NCBI GenBank assembly: GCA_038501195.1
Contig: JBBPUQ010000005.1
Coordinates: forward strand, 3,224,001-3,288,000
Direction of reading: 5' to 3'
DNA length: 64,000 bases
Source: Nemania diffusa
Taxonomy: Eukaryota; Ascomycota; Sordariomycetes; Xylariales; Xylariaceae
Below, in pieces: positions 53,547 to 64,000 of this stretch (positions are counted from its first letter, which is position 1; every line of letters starts with the position of its first letter). The translations under genes and the position numbers were made by a program. The notes beneath the pieces were generated by a model. That model saw only the letters and a list, made by a program, of their open reading frames with translations, was not told the origin of the DNA and did not search any database.

Positions 53547-55495
53547 ATGCGCGGCTCTACGATTGTTACCGGACTGTTGTCCGTGGCCGCTGTGGCCGAG
53601 GCACGAAGCTGGCAGCACGTTGGCAAGACACAGAACAAGAAGTCCGCGCGCAGCGATGGCAATGTCTTAAACCACTACCTTGCCACGCGGACGGTAGCTG
53701 AAAACAAGTTCCTAAACTCCAACACCACCAGTAAGAGCCACCAATTATTGTTTTGATGTGTAGGCGTTGAGCTCCGCGGAACTGGACTAACAAGTGCCTT
53801 GCAGAATTCGCCGTCAATGGAACAGCTATCCCTGACGTAGACTTCGACGTCGGTGAGTCGTACTCGGGCTACCTTCCGATCAGCGACGACCCAAACGACA
53901 CCAATGAGCTCTTCTTCTGGTTCTTTGCCAACAGTGAGGGCTCGGACGCGAAAGAGATTCTCCTGTGGCTCAACGGAGGTGTATGTATCCCCTCATCCGC
54001 CTACCTAAGATAGGTACTAGGCGAACACCTTAGCTGACACGGTTTACAGCCTGGTTGCTCCTCGTTCGAAGGTTTACTTCAAGAAAACGGCCCCTTTCAG
54101 TGGCAGTATGGTACTCTGAAGCCTGTGCCTAACCCCTGGGCGTGGAATCGGCTCATCAACACTGTCTGGGTTGAGCAGCCTATCGGCACCGGCTTCTCCC
54201 GTGGTGAGGTGACCGCGACAAGCGAGGAGGATGTGGCCGCGCAAATGCTAGGCTTCTGGAAGAACTTCATCGAGACCTTCTCCCTGCAAGGGTACAAGGT
54301 CTACATCGCTGGTGAATCATACGCTGGTGCATACTGCCCGTACATCGCATCTGCTATGCTCGACAAGAATGACACGACGTACTACGATCTATCGGGTCTC
54401 TTGATCTACGATCCAGTCCTCGGCAACGACGTCGTGCAGGACGCCTTGACCGCCGTCCCCTATGCCGATTTCCACCACAACTTGATGCCCTTCAACGAGA
54501 GTTTCAGCAAGGATATCCACGACCTCCACAACTCTTGCGGCTTTGCTGATTACATCGACAAGTATCTCCAGTACCCGCCGCCGGGCCCGCAGCCGTCCAA
54601 CTACTCCGACACCGTGAGCGACGAGTGCGCCGGTCTCTGGGAGCTAGTCCTAGACAACGCGCTCAGCGTCAACCCCTGCTTCGATGTGTACCAGGTCGCC
54701 ACGACCTGCCCTCTCCTCTGGGACGTACTGGCCTTCCCCGGAACCTTTGGCTACCAGCCCGACGGAGCTGGCCCAGTGTACTTCGACCGCGAAGACGTCA
54801 AGCGCACCATCCACGCCGACACCAACTACACCTGGGCTGAGTGCACCTCGAACGACGTCTTCGTTAACAACACGGACACGTCCGACCCGTCGTCGTGGTA
54901 CGCGCTCCCGCACGTCATCGACACGACGCAGAACGTCATCATCGGTCACGGCACGCTAGACATGATCCTGCTCGCCAACGGCACGCTGCTGACGATCCAG
55001 AACATGACGTGGGGCGGCAAGCTCGGGTTCCAGAGCGTGCCCGTGGAGCCGTTCTTCGTGCCGTACCACTACGACTCGACGGCGAGTGACATCTACGACG
55101 AGACGGACATGCTGACGCTCAGCTCGATCGCGGGCGCAGGCGTCATGGGCACGGCGCACACGGAGCGCGGGCTGACCTACGTGAGCATCGACCTGTCGGG
55201 TCACATGGTGCCGCAGTACGCGCCGAGCGCGGCGTTCCGCCACCTCGAGTTCCTGCTCGGCCGCGTCGACAGCCTGAGCTCCACCACCCCCTTCTCCATC
55301 GACGCCAACATCACCCAGCCCGCCGCGGACTCCCTCGGCAACGGCACCGGCCCCGCCACCTTCGCCGCCACCTCCTCTAGCAACGGCACCAGCGCCAGCG
55401 GTAGTAGTACCCCCAAGAGCGGTGCGGCGTCGTTCGGCGCCGCGGGCTCGCTCGTGCTCTTTGCGGCCGCTGCCGCCGCTGTACTAAACTTGTAA
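53547..55495 (+). CDS. Serine carboxypeptidase (S10), GPI-type secreted
   Basis: Three exons, 53547-53730, 53805-53980 and 54050-55495, give 601 residues. The signal peptide is MRGSTIVTGLLSVAAVAEA. The S10 core shows ESYSGYLPISDDP, then LWLNGGPGCSSFEG rebuilt across intron 2, then NRLINTVWVEQPIGTGFS. The catalytic Ser is in GESYAGAYCPYIA (about 210), the Asp in GHGTLDMILLANGT (about 422), and the His in DLSGHMVPQYAP (about 503). Several N-glycosylation sequons are present. A Ser/Thr-rich stretch and a hydrophobic tail (AAGSLVLFAAAAAAVLNL) suggest a GPI anchor. The enzyme would trim C-terminal residues from peptides at the cell surface at acid pH. Exon 3 becomes strongly GC-rich from about 54,600. 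An AATAAA lies about 60 bp after the stop. Confidence 0.94.
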
Positions 55496-57158
55496 ATGGT
55501 AGGCGCTTGGGTGGTGTACTCTTTGGAGCGCGATGTAGTTGGATCCCTAGCGTTAAAATAAACTCTTGTCATATAAATTAAGACTTGCGCCGATTCCCCT
55601 AGTGTGAACTTTATTTATTGTGTTGATTCTCCGTCATGTCTACTCCCATGTTCCCTGTCGGCCGAAGCATGTTTATCTACATGATCGGCCAATGATATCG
55701 GTGCTCAGCGCGAGACTAGGCGCTCGAGAATAGTTCGTCGTCCGAGAATTCGAGATGTAATGTGTCACGTAGGCAGAGAAATGATACATTTCTCTGATAG
55801 CCCGAGTAGTTTAGGGATAGCACAGGTATTATCGACACTTATACGACAAACTTAACTAGGTACCACCGAAATAAGCAAAGACCAAGCAACATTAATGGGC
55901 ATGTTCATCCTCATTTGCGTAGTCATTTCGTCCTAAATCCTAAGAAATCTCACCCCAAGAGCCTTGTTGCTTAGCTACACCAGTGAACCATAGAATACTA
56001 TATGAAACATAGGACTAAACTAAACTTCGCCTGAACCCAAGCCTTCTTGATAAGCTAGGTCTCCCCGATTATGGTGCGATACAAGCCCGCACTCGTTTTA
56101 GTATGTGCTTGCTATATGTTAGCTGATCGCGGTAGATCATTCTTCCCCTAGATGGCGACCTAGGATGTGGCTAGGGCTCTCATAAATAAACCTAAGTATC
56201 TATAGGATATGTGGCTGAGCCGTAACATTTCCAGTTCAGCCTTGTTCAGGTTGCTGTATGGCTTGCTCCCGGGACTGAGATAGTAGCTGTGGTGCCGAGA
56301 CTCCGCCTAGTTGAGCATACGCGTAATATTGTCCATCTCGATGAATTAGGGTGTTCTAGTATAGAGTATCCATAGGCGGATACATCTATAACGACGATAC
56401 ACGCTACTGCATCATCAGCTTGCTCATTTGCTAGAATATGGAACCAGTAACATTTGGAATAGTTGACCCAAACTCGTCTGCTTAACGTGTTTAGCGTTGG
56501 GGTTTTTGTTGCTCTTTTCAGGTCGGGACATCGTTAATGTCACACGGCAAAGCCACTTAGACTGAAGCCCTTCCCTAGCCAATACATGCGCTTACTTAGG
56601 ACCTGGCTAAATTCAACTGAGACCCTTTGAGAGTGTAGACAAGACTATTGGAGGAAGAGGCTCACAAGGCCCCGAGAAGGTCACTTATCACGGGAGGACT
56701 ATTACAGATCAGATTCCTCCTGGTACAAATAGGTAAATCCCTGTCCCTGTCCAAGGAAAGGGGAAAACATAATAAGACCTTTCAAACCCCAAGAGAATTA
56801 TTAGCGAACACAACTACTGCTGTTTATTAGCCCTTGCTACAGTTTAAGCGGTAGAGAATCTTGTCCTTGCTGATTTAAGAGTACTATAACGAACTATAGG
56901 GTTCTACACTAGTTATCAGAGTACGTCGTAATCTTCATGCACGTTTGGGAGTAAGACCAGAAGATACTAAACTAATCACGCGGGCTAGGACTATCATCTA
57001 AAACATTTCAGCGTAACGAACTAATGAAACAAGAAGAAAAACCTCATAAATACTAGTTCCCTCTTACCCACTAGCAGAGTCATCTAGAGCATGCTGCTCT
57101 ATAGTAATAAAGCCAAGAAGAACATAGAAAAACACAGTTTTTTACTCAACTCGAAGCC
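55496..57158. other. Intergenic, no gene seen
   Basis: This contains the 3' flank of the carboxypeptidase and, at the right end, a small hairpin (AGAGCATGCTGCTCT) about 70 bp before the next start. No gene was supported. Confidence 0.45.
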
Positions 57159-58171
57159 ATGGACGGATCCGATATGCTTACCAAGATCTATGCGGAGCTT
57201 CAAGGTACGTGGGTTTATAATATCCAACGAGCGAGGGTTATATGGCAGATAATAATTTTCTACCGTTAGTTGTGAAACAACTATTGGAGGAGGTCTTGGA
57301 GAGAAATGCGATATCAAAGCACTTGGGCAGCTATGATCTTCCGATAATGCCACCACAAGTTGAGATCCCAGTAGAAGAAATCTTTCAAGCTCTTCAAATC
57401 CCAGGAATTGACCAGGTTGATCTTAACCACATCACCAACGTAGCTGGAAGTCTACCTTCCGAGGGCAGGGGTCGGGCTGAGCAGGTTGTGGGCACTGAAA
57501 AGTTCAAGCAATGGATGCTTTCTGATAAGCACCCAGGCAGCCAATTGCGAACTATGAAGCTTTTGGTACATGGTGATTGCGATTCGAACGACAACATCTC
57601 CTCATTCTCAGTACTATGTGCATCTCTTATGGAAGTCCTACGCAGCCGGGAAGATTTCATCAGCTTGGTATTCTTCTGCGGTCGCCACCTGCGTGAGGAC
57701 GAAAATTCAGGGCCCTTGGCCATGATCCGCAGTCTTGTTGGTCAACTTCTACAGCAGAACCCTTCCTGCCCAGGTGGGCTATCACAGGATGTTTCTATGC
57801 ATGCTGTGAGAGAGGGGGATATTCAGGAGCTCTGCAGGTTATTCAGATGTCTCATTAGACAACTACGCTCAACAGGGACTGTTTTCTGTCTGATAGATGG
57901 CATCGGGCTGTACGAAAGAGACCAGTACAGGGTTGAGATGGAGGAAATCCTCTACTTCATCTTAGACTTGACCGAGGATGAGGGCATCGATGCAACAATC
58001 AAGTTGTTCATGACAAGTCCACAGCCGACTCGATATGTTCGAGAAGTTTTCCAAGATGGAACATCTTTATTGACCATGGCATCTGTTCCCGACGTTACGC
58101 AGGGACCCAGCTCGGTTCGCTTCAACAGACAGCTTAACGATATACTTGAATCAAGGCTCGCATCAGAATAA
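57159..58171 (+). CDS. STAND/NLR-like protein without a recognisable P-loop
   Basis: I propose two exons, 57159-57204 and 57249-58171, giving 322 residues (MDGSDMLTKIYAELQDNNFL start; the ATG is in a CCATGG context). The 44-nt intron is at the lower size limit; the alternative is a start at 57242 (MADNNFL), which leaves the rest unchanged. The body contains KFKQWMLSDKHPG, LLVHGDC, then FISLVFFCGRHL, GPLAMIRSLVGQLL, LCRLFRCLIRQL and TVFCLIDGIGLYERD. This strand-helix order resembles STAND NTPase cores in fungal NLR-like proteins. The LIDGI segment is a Walker-B-like strand, but LLVHGDC is not followed by a GKS/T, so nucleotide binding is doubtful. No effector domain or repeats are attached. 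It could be a decayed NLR or a partner protein. Confidence 0.72.
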
Positions 58172-60217
58172 ACACAATTTATAGGGGTGTATTCCGAAAA
58201 TCTTAATCCCATAAAAGGAACATAATCATAGTGAAATAATCGTTGCATAATTACGACCGAAGATTTTACTGCAATAGGCAAGACTCCATGGCCCATGCTG
58301 CATCTGATTGGCCAAGATCCCTACACAGAAGCGACAAAGCATCGAGTGTTAGGGGCCAGCGCATGTATTTGCGATAACTATATGCAAAAATGCCCCCCTC
58401 TACTACGGTGTTCCATGTGCATGATTGCAATGATTAGCAATCTACATGAGATATATGCTTGATAAAATTCAAAGTAGGCTACATACGTGCATTCTGTTGA
58501 CAATCGGAACGCGTTCCTATCACATAAATATAGCGATGTTGACGCTAAATGCTAGTGTTGTTAGGGGGGATACCAACATTAACGCCAGTATCGTATTATC
58601 ATTGTGGCTATCAAGGAAACAAGTAAGTGACTGCAATAGATATATCAACCGTAATATATTTCATCCCGTCTCATTGAGCATCAGCACTGGGTATCTAAGA
58701 AAGCGAGCACAGTAGGGCCTCAAACCCATCAAATTATCTATCACGTCTATATCCTCGCCGTGTATCTTGAGGGTGTATACATGAACGCTGCCATCAGATG
58801 AACTCTTAGTAGTATGATGCCGTAAAAGATCTCCGAGCAAGTAATATTAGATGCTAACTGTCTAACGTTAACGCTTTTTCGTTTACCCTTGCGGCATGCA
58901 CCCGCAGTTTTGAGGATACTCATTGAAGCCAGACCAAAGGGCCTACATACTCGCAGACCCAAAACCTTGGTGGCAGTGGGTCATTGGTATCATCTTAGCT
59001 ACCATCGGGAAATAAATTGTGCTGCCTATAAAGAACTAGTTATGTATCGAGGGAGACCTATATGATGTGATTGAAGACGCACACTATTCCTACTTATAAG
59101 AAATGTCGCGGTATCGACATAGATAAGCAGGTACAGTACGTACAAACAGCGAGGGAACTATAGAGGTCGCCAATTTATCGAAAAGCTGTTGTAAGGTAGG
59201 GTGTTGGCATACCTAATGGTGTGGCTATACCAGTATTATCCGACAGTTGAACATCTAGTGCGCATTTGGTTTATTCGCAGGCATTTGCGATCGGTCTTCT
59301 AGTGACCTTATTCGTGTACTTATCTTCATTTCTTCTCACGGAATAGTTTTCAATGGTCCAACTACCTAGGTTCAATCTAGCAGCTAGCTGAAAGCTGTGG
59401 CTATGTACTTACTATCAAGACGTATCTGCTCCCTAATATTATAATTACATTTCGGCTTCTCCGTTTCTTATGCACCTCCCTCCTTCAACTATGATACCAT
59501 TAGTTCGTTAGGATAGCGCATGCAACTATTGTTTAGTAACAGAACTAGACATGAAGCGCCTCATATTTACTACCTAATTGATTAAACAATCGCTACTGTG
59601 CTGCCACAGCACCATTTAGTTAGGAGGCATTCTTGGTACAGTGCCTCTCTTCAACCCCTGTTACTTACCTACATGGTATTCTTTTCTCTATTTGTTTTAG
59701 GCTACCTAGGCAACCTGCGCTAGCTCCCGAGATCCCCGCACCCGCAGCATCCAAAACCTAGCTCATTGCCTAACCAATCAAAATTACGAAACCCCTGAAA
59801 GCCTAGGTAGGATTGGAACCTTTCCAGTGCATCTTGTACCTACTGTAGGTGGACTAAGGTGGCCGTCCAACGACCCCGCGGCGATCTAAGGCACCTTCCT
59901 GCATAACCATCCACAATCCATGAGCACCTATCCATCAACCTCTGCTACATACCTCTACCACCTCTGCGACCTCTGCGACATCTGCCAACTCTGCTGCCTT
60001 CTTCAACACCGCATCACGCCAATGCTTCCCGCACACGGACAAGCTCGTAAGACCTCCAAGGAACAACCATTCTCTCGAATCTACCTAACCCAGTGCTCCA
60101 CTTCGCTCGATCATCTGTTCATATCTGGCCACTATACCAATCCTGAACCCTAACTGACCAACCTCTCTTGTCCAGCACCCCTCGTGAGCTCTTGATCCGA
60201 CCCCAGCAGCGGTGGCC
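58172..60217. other. Intergenic, no gene seen; sepH upstream region
   Basis: Two kilobases without a supportable gene. The last ~300 bp before 60218 are C-rich with repeated CTCTGCNAC-like units, consistent with a fungal promoter or leader. CCTAGGTAGG-type motifs occur near 59360, 59700 and 59804. Confidence 0.5.
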
Positions 60218-63200
60218 ATGGCGCCAAATTCGCCGCACAAGTCACGTCCTTCCGAAGGTGGCTTCTCCTCCGGCGAACGTCAATACCACGCTGCGAATGG
60301 AAGACCGAGCATAGTTGCAGCCCGACACGACCGAACCCCTAACACGCCCAGAAAGGAGAGCAATGGCCGCGAGAAGGCATTGCAAGACCCCGGTTTGAAA
60401 GATTACGTATGTGCACATGCCTACATGTCCTGGCCGGGATCGAAGCTGACTGGACCTGGCGAACAGCGATTGGGAGAATGCATAGGCAAAGGAGCTTTCG
60501 GTGCTGTCTACAAGGCTTTCAACTGGGGCACCGGCGAGGCCGTTGCTGTCAAGCAAATCAAGCTGGTCAATCTGCCAAAGAGCGAGTTGCGAATGATCGA
60601 AGTACGTGTTAAATCAATATCAATTGGAGCTATCGTACTGATCAAATATAGGCTGAAATCGATCTCCTGAAGAACCTTCACGTGAGCAACACAGCTACCC
60701 TCGGTTATACCAAAGCACGCCTGTCGATATTGACTGTTATTAGCATGACAACATTGTTAAGTATATCGGGTTCGTCAAGTCGGCCGATTGTCTGAACATC
60801 ATTCTTGAGTATGTGACATAGACTTGTACGGGCCCGGTGATCTACGCTCACAAGCCACAGATACTGCGAGAACGGCTCTCTTCACTCGATATGCAAAGCT
60901 TACGGGAAATTCCCCGAGAACCTCGTTGGCGTTTACATGACTCAGGTGCTCCAGGGTCTCCAGTATCTTCACGACCAAGGTGTTATCCACCGGGACATCA
61001 AAGGGGCCAATATTCTCACCACGAAGGATGGGAAGGTTAAGCTTGCTGACTTCGGTGTGTCAACCAGCACATTGGCTGGACCCGACAAGGAAGCTCAAGT
61101 TGTCGGCACTCCCTACTGGATGGCTCCAGAAATTATTGAACTTTCAGGTGCCACACCAGCCTCGGATATTTGGAGCTTGGGCTGTACCGTCATTGAGTTG
61201 CTCTCTGGGAGACCTCCTTATCATCACCTCCAAGCGATGCCGGCTCTTTTTGCCATTGTCAACGATGACCATCCCCCTCTTCCCGAGGGTGTATCCTCGG
61301 TTAGCCATATTACTCTCTCCCTCTGTTTTGTAGGAACCTTGCTGACTCCCATAGGCTGCTCGTGATTTCATGATGCAATGTTTTCAGAAAGATCCGAATC
61401 TTCGAGTATCAGCAAGGAAATTACTGAAACACAACTGGATAGTAGGCTGTAGAAGGAGTGACGCGCCTGTAGCAAAGGCCCCAGGCAACTTTAGTCAGGC
61501 GGTTGAAGAAGTGAAGCAGTGGAACAAAGCCCTAACGTCATCCGACAGCAATCTTCGGGCATCTGCAGGTTCGGATTCTGGCGGACCTCCGCAACATGCT
61601 CAACAAAACCCGCGTCTTGTTTCCCACGAACACACCAAGTCTAACTTACCGACTCCGGCTAAAGGCCCATTTACATTGGCAAAACCAAGGCCCACCGCGG
61701 AAGACTTTCGGACACCTGAGCTTGCTGGTAAGTTTGAACCACGGGCAGTCCAATTTTGGCTATTCAGAGCGGGAACTAATTTGATGATAAGATGACGATA
61801 ACTGGGACAACGACTTTGCAACAGCGATATCACCGACTGCCTTGCAGCTTCCTCACATCAAGCCACACGATCACTTTGGTGGTCTACTATCTGCTGATCG
61901 TTTAAAAGCATTTGCGTCGATTGACAACTCGCGTGATATATCCAGTAACTGGGACTTGGATAATGGTGGCGAACTGATGACGATGAAGAAGATTCACCCA
62001 GTTCTAGACGAAGATCCCCTGGAAAAGACGATCAGGCCAAACTGGAACATTCCAGCGAAACCAGATAGGAACGATGACTCGTCTAGGCCACGCACATCTA
62101 GGACATCGCCTCGGAAGCAATCAACTAGTGGCCATCACAGACACCATTCTCGAGCAAAGAGTACTACGAGTAACAAGTTTGAGCTACCATCACGCCCCGA
62201 CCTAGCATATAGGGAACAATCCATTGAAGACTATTCAGACATTTTTGACGATAACGATGGGGTGCTTAACCAGAGGCTAGGCTTGAAGAAGGTGTGTATA
62301 CTTCCCATGGGCTTGCTCACTATTGTTGCGTAAGACTTACATTTTGGACTGTAGCCCGATGCTCCCCAGTTGTTCCACCCCTCAGATCTCACAAGTCTGC
62401 CACGCTCGACACAGTCACCCGAGACCGGCAGTTTACGGCGGAAACCCACATCGCGGCCCTCGGTTCTTCCTGGTCGACCATTCCAGCGATCTAAGTCGTC
62501 GATCGAAATCCAAAAATTCGCCGAAAACGATGAGGAAGACTTTTCCGATATTTTCGGCCCCACTGACACTTTTACAGAGAAGGACGAAAGTGATAGGGGG
62601 TCCGAAGATGGAAATCTCATGGTCGTATCACGTTTATCTAATAGCTCCTGGCTAGGCGACGACGAGGACGAGGACGACCCTTTTGCTTCCATGGATCCGG
62701 GTTGGGACGAGATGGATCTCGAAGCAAATATTGCGCGAGACCGCCATGCCCGCCTAGCCGAGAGAGTGGAGGCGTTAGTTCGCTCACTGAAATCAACAGA
62801 GGGCGAAGAGAGATTATTGGAATTGTCTGAGAGCCTTGTAAGTGTCTTCTTGACTTTCCGATTAACGGTTACTAATTTAACCTAGCTTGAGTTACTTTGG
62901 GAAAGTGGCGAGGTCAAAGACTTGATCATTAGCGCACATGGTTTACTACCCATTTTAGAAATCCTAGAACCATGCACAGTCAAGAGCAGGCAACATATGA
63001 TTTTACAACTACTCAAAGTTGTCAATGCAGTCAGTATAATCCTTTTGCTGCCATTTCGTCGCCTCATACTGACATATGTATAGATCATACTGGACGATGT
63101 TGAGCTTCAGGAGAATCTTTGCTTTGTCGGTGGCATTCCAATTATTACCAAGTTTGCAGCACGCCAATACTCGAACGAAATACGGTTGGAAGCAGCTGCA

Positions 63201-64000
63201 TTTGTCAGACAAATGTACCAGACATCTACATTGACTCTCCAGATGTTCGTCAGCGCTGGTGGTCTCAATGTACTCGTTGAATTCTTAGATGAAGACTATG
63301 ATAGCGCCCGTGATTTGGTTTTAATTGGTGTTAACGGCATTTGGAATGTTTTTGAACTCCAGGTAAGGTTTTGCTTCCAGCTCCAACCCCAGGCCACAGA
63401 CTAATCAATATTATAGGGACCGACCCCAAAGAACGACTTCTGTCGCATATTTTCAAGGAGCAAGATCCTTGATCCTTTGGCCTTGGTCTTACATAGAGTC
63501 CTCGATGAGGACGTTGAGAGTGATCTCACAGAATTGATTGAAGGGAGGATCGTCAATATTTTCTATCTTTTCTCGCAAGCTGAGAACTACGTGAAAGAAG
63601 TAGTAGCCGATCGGCAAGTGTTGAAGAGTAAGTTGTGCCTGAATTCCCGCAGCATTTGTGATTAACCTTCCTCTAGGTGTTTTGAAAGACCTTCGACGTA
63701 TGACCCCTTCACATCAAATTACCATGCTAAAATTCATCAAAAATCTCTCCATGTTATCAACAACACTCGAGACCCTTCATTCAGCTGACGCAATCGATCT
63801 ACTCATCGAGCTGCTAAGTAGCAGCATGAAGAAGGAACACCCCCATTTTCGCGAAATATCCAACCAGGTCCTCAATACCATGTTCAATCTCTGTCGATTA
63901 AGCAAAGACCGCCAGGAGTATGCGGCCGTTAACGGGATCATCCCCATTCTCCTCAAGATCATGAAGACCGATCGACCACCCAAGGAATTTGCCCTGCCTA
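60218..64000 (+). CDS. sepH: Septation protein kinase SepH/Cdc7 (STE-type), 3' partial
   Basis: Twelve exons in the window: 60218-60406, 60467-60601, 60652-60681, 60744-60808, 60861-61299, 61355-61727, 61792-62291, 62355-62837, 62886-63029, 63084-63362, 63417-63627 and 63677->64000. About 1057 residues are encoded and the frame is still open at the edge. The kinase domain begins at [16 protein letters not shown], has AVKQIKL with the ATP Lys, [10 protein letters not shown] at about 183, DFGVST and [10 protein letters not shown]. The exon-4 donor is the GTATGT at 60809, which rebuilds ILEYCENGSL; the neighbouring GTGACA is out of phase. A Ser-rich acidic linker precedes a C-terminal ARM-like region ([19 protein letters not shown] and similar). 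It is the SIN/MEN pathway kinase that triggers septation and cytokinesis, the orthologue of A. nidulans SepH and fission yeast Cdc7. Confidence 0.95.

Overview
This window is nuclear DNA of a filamentous ascomycete (Pezizomycotina, probably a sordariomycete). The signs are many short spliceosomal introns of about 45-270 nt with GT(A/G)AGT-type donors, fungus-specific families (Zn2Cys6 regulator, CFEM protein, highly reducing PKS, cutinase, SepH kinase), and long AT-leaning intergenic DNA without genes. The species cannot be fixed from the sequence. Twenty-one coding genes are supported. Exon borders were read by hand from splice sites and frame continuity and have not been checked against RNA. 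Two genes run off the window: a CCCH zinc-finger gene on the left and the SepH kinase on the right.

Left part (1-26 kb). After the CCCH gene and a small secreted SGNH-like protein comes a compact secondary-metabolite locus. It holds a cytochrome P450 (5.0-6.8 kb, minus), an 11-exon highly reducing polyketide synthase (7.7-16.3 kb, minus; KS-AT-DH-MT-ER-KR-ACP, no releasing domain), and a divergently transcribed FSH1/LovG-type serine hydrolase (17.0-17.9 kb, plus). The likely logic is that the PKS builds a reduced chain, the hydrolase releases it from the terminal ACP, and the P450 oxidises it. A DUF7587-like protein, a short-chain dehydrogenase and a cutinase follow on the minus strand. The dehydrogenase could belong to the pathway, but this is not shown.

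Middle (26-46 kb). A gene desert of about 4 kb precedes an Arg/Ser-rich disordered protein, a dihydrofolate synthase (FOL3 type), a LaeA-like methyltransferase, a DUF218 protein, and an alpha/beta hydrolase whose stop codon shares one CTAG with that of the DUF218 gene. Next come a PaxM-like FAD monooxygenase and a Zn2Cys6 regulator, which look like an accessory pair with a possible membrane-protein fragment between them. A NACHT P-loop relic, an eIF2-alpha-kinase-like gene and a small orphan gene follow.

Right part (46-64 kb). This is mostly housekeeping: a THEM6-like hotdog protein, a GPI-anchored CFEM protein with 11-residue repeats, the mitochondrial release factor MRF1 (with a targeting-peptide exon), a GPI-type S10 serine carboxypeptidase, a STAND-like protein without a recognisable P-loop, and the septation-network kinase SepH/Cdc7.
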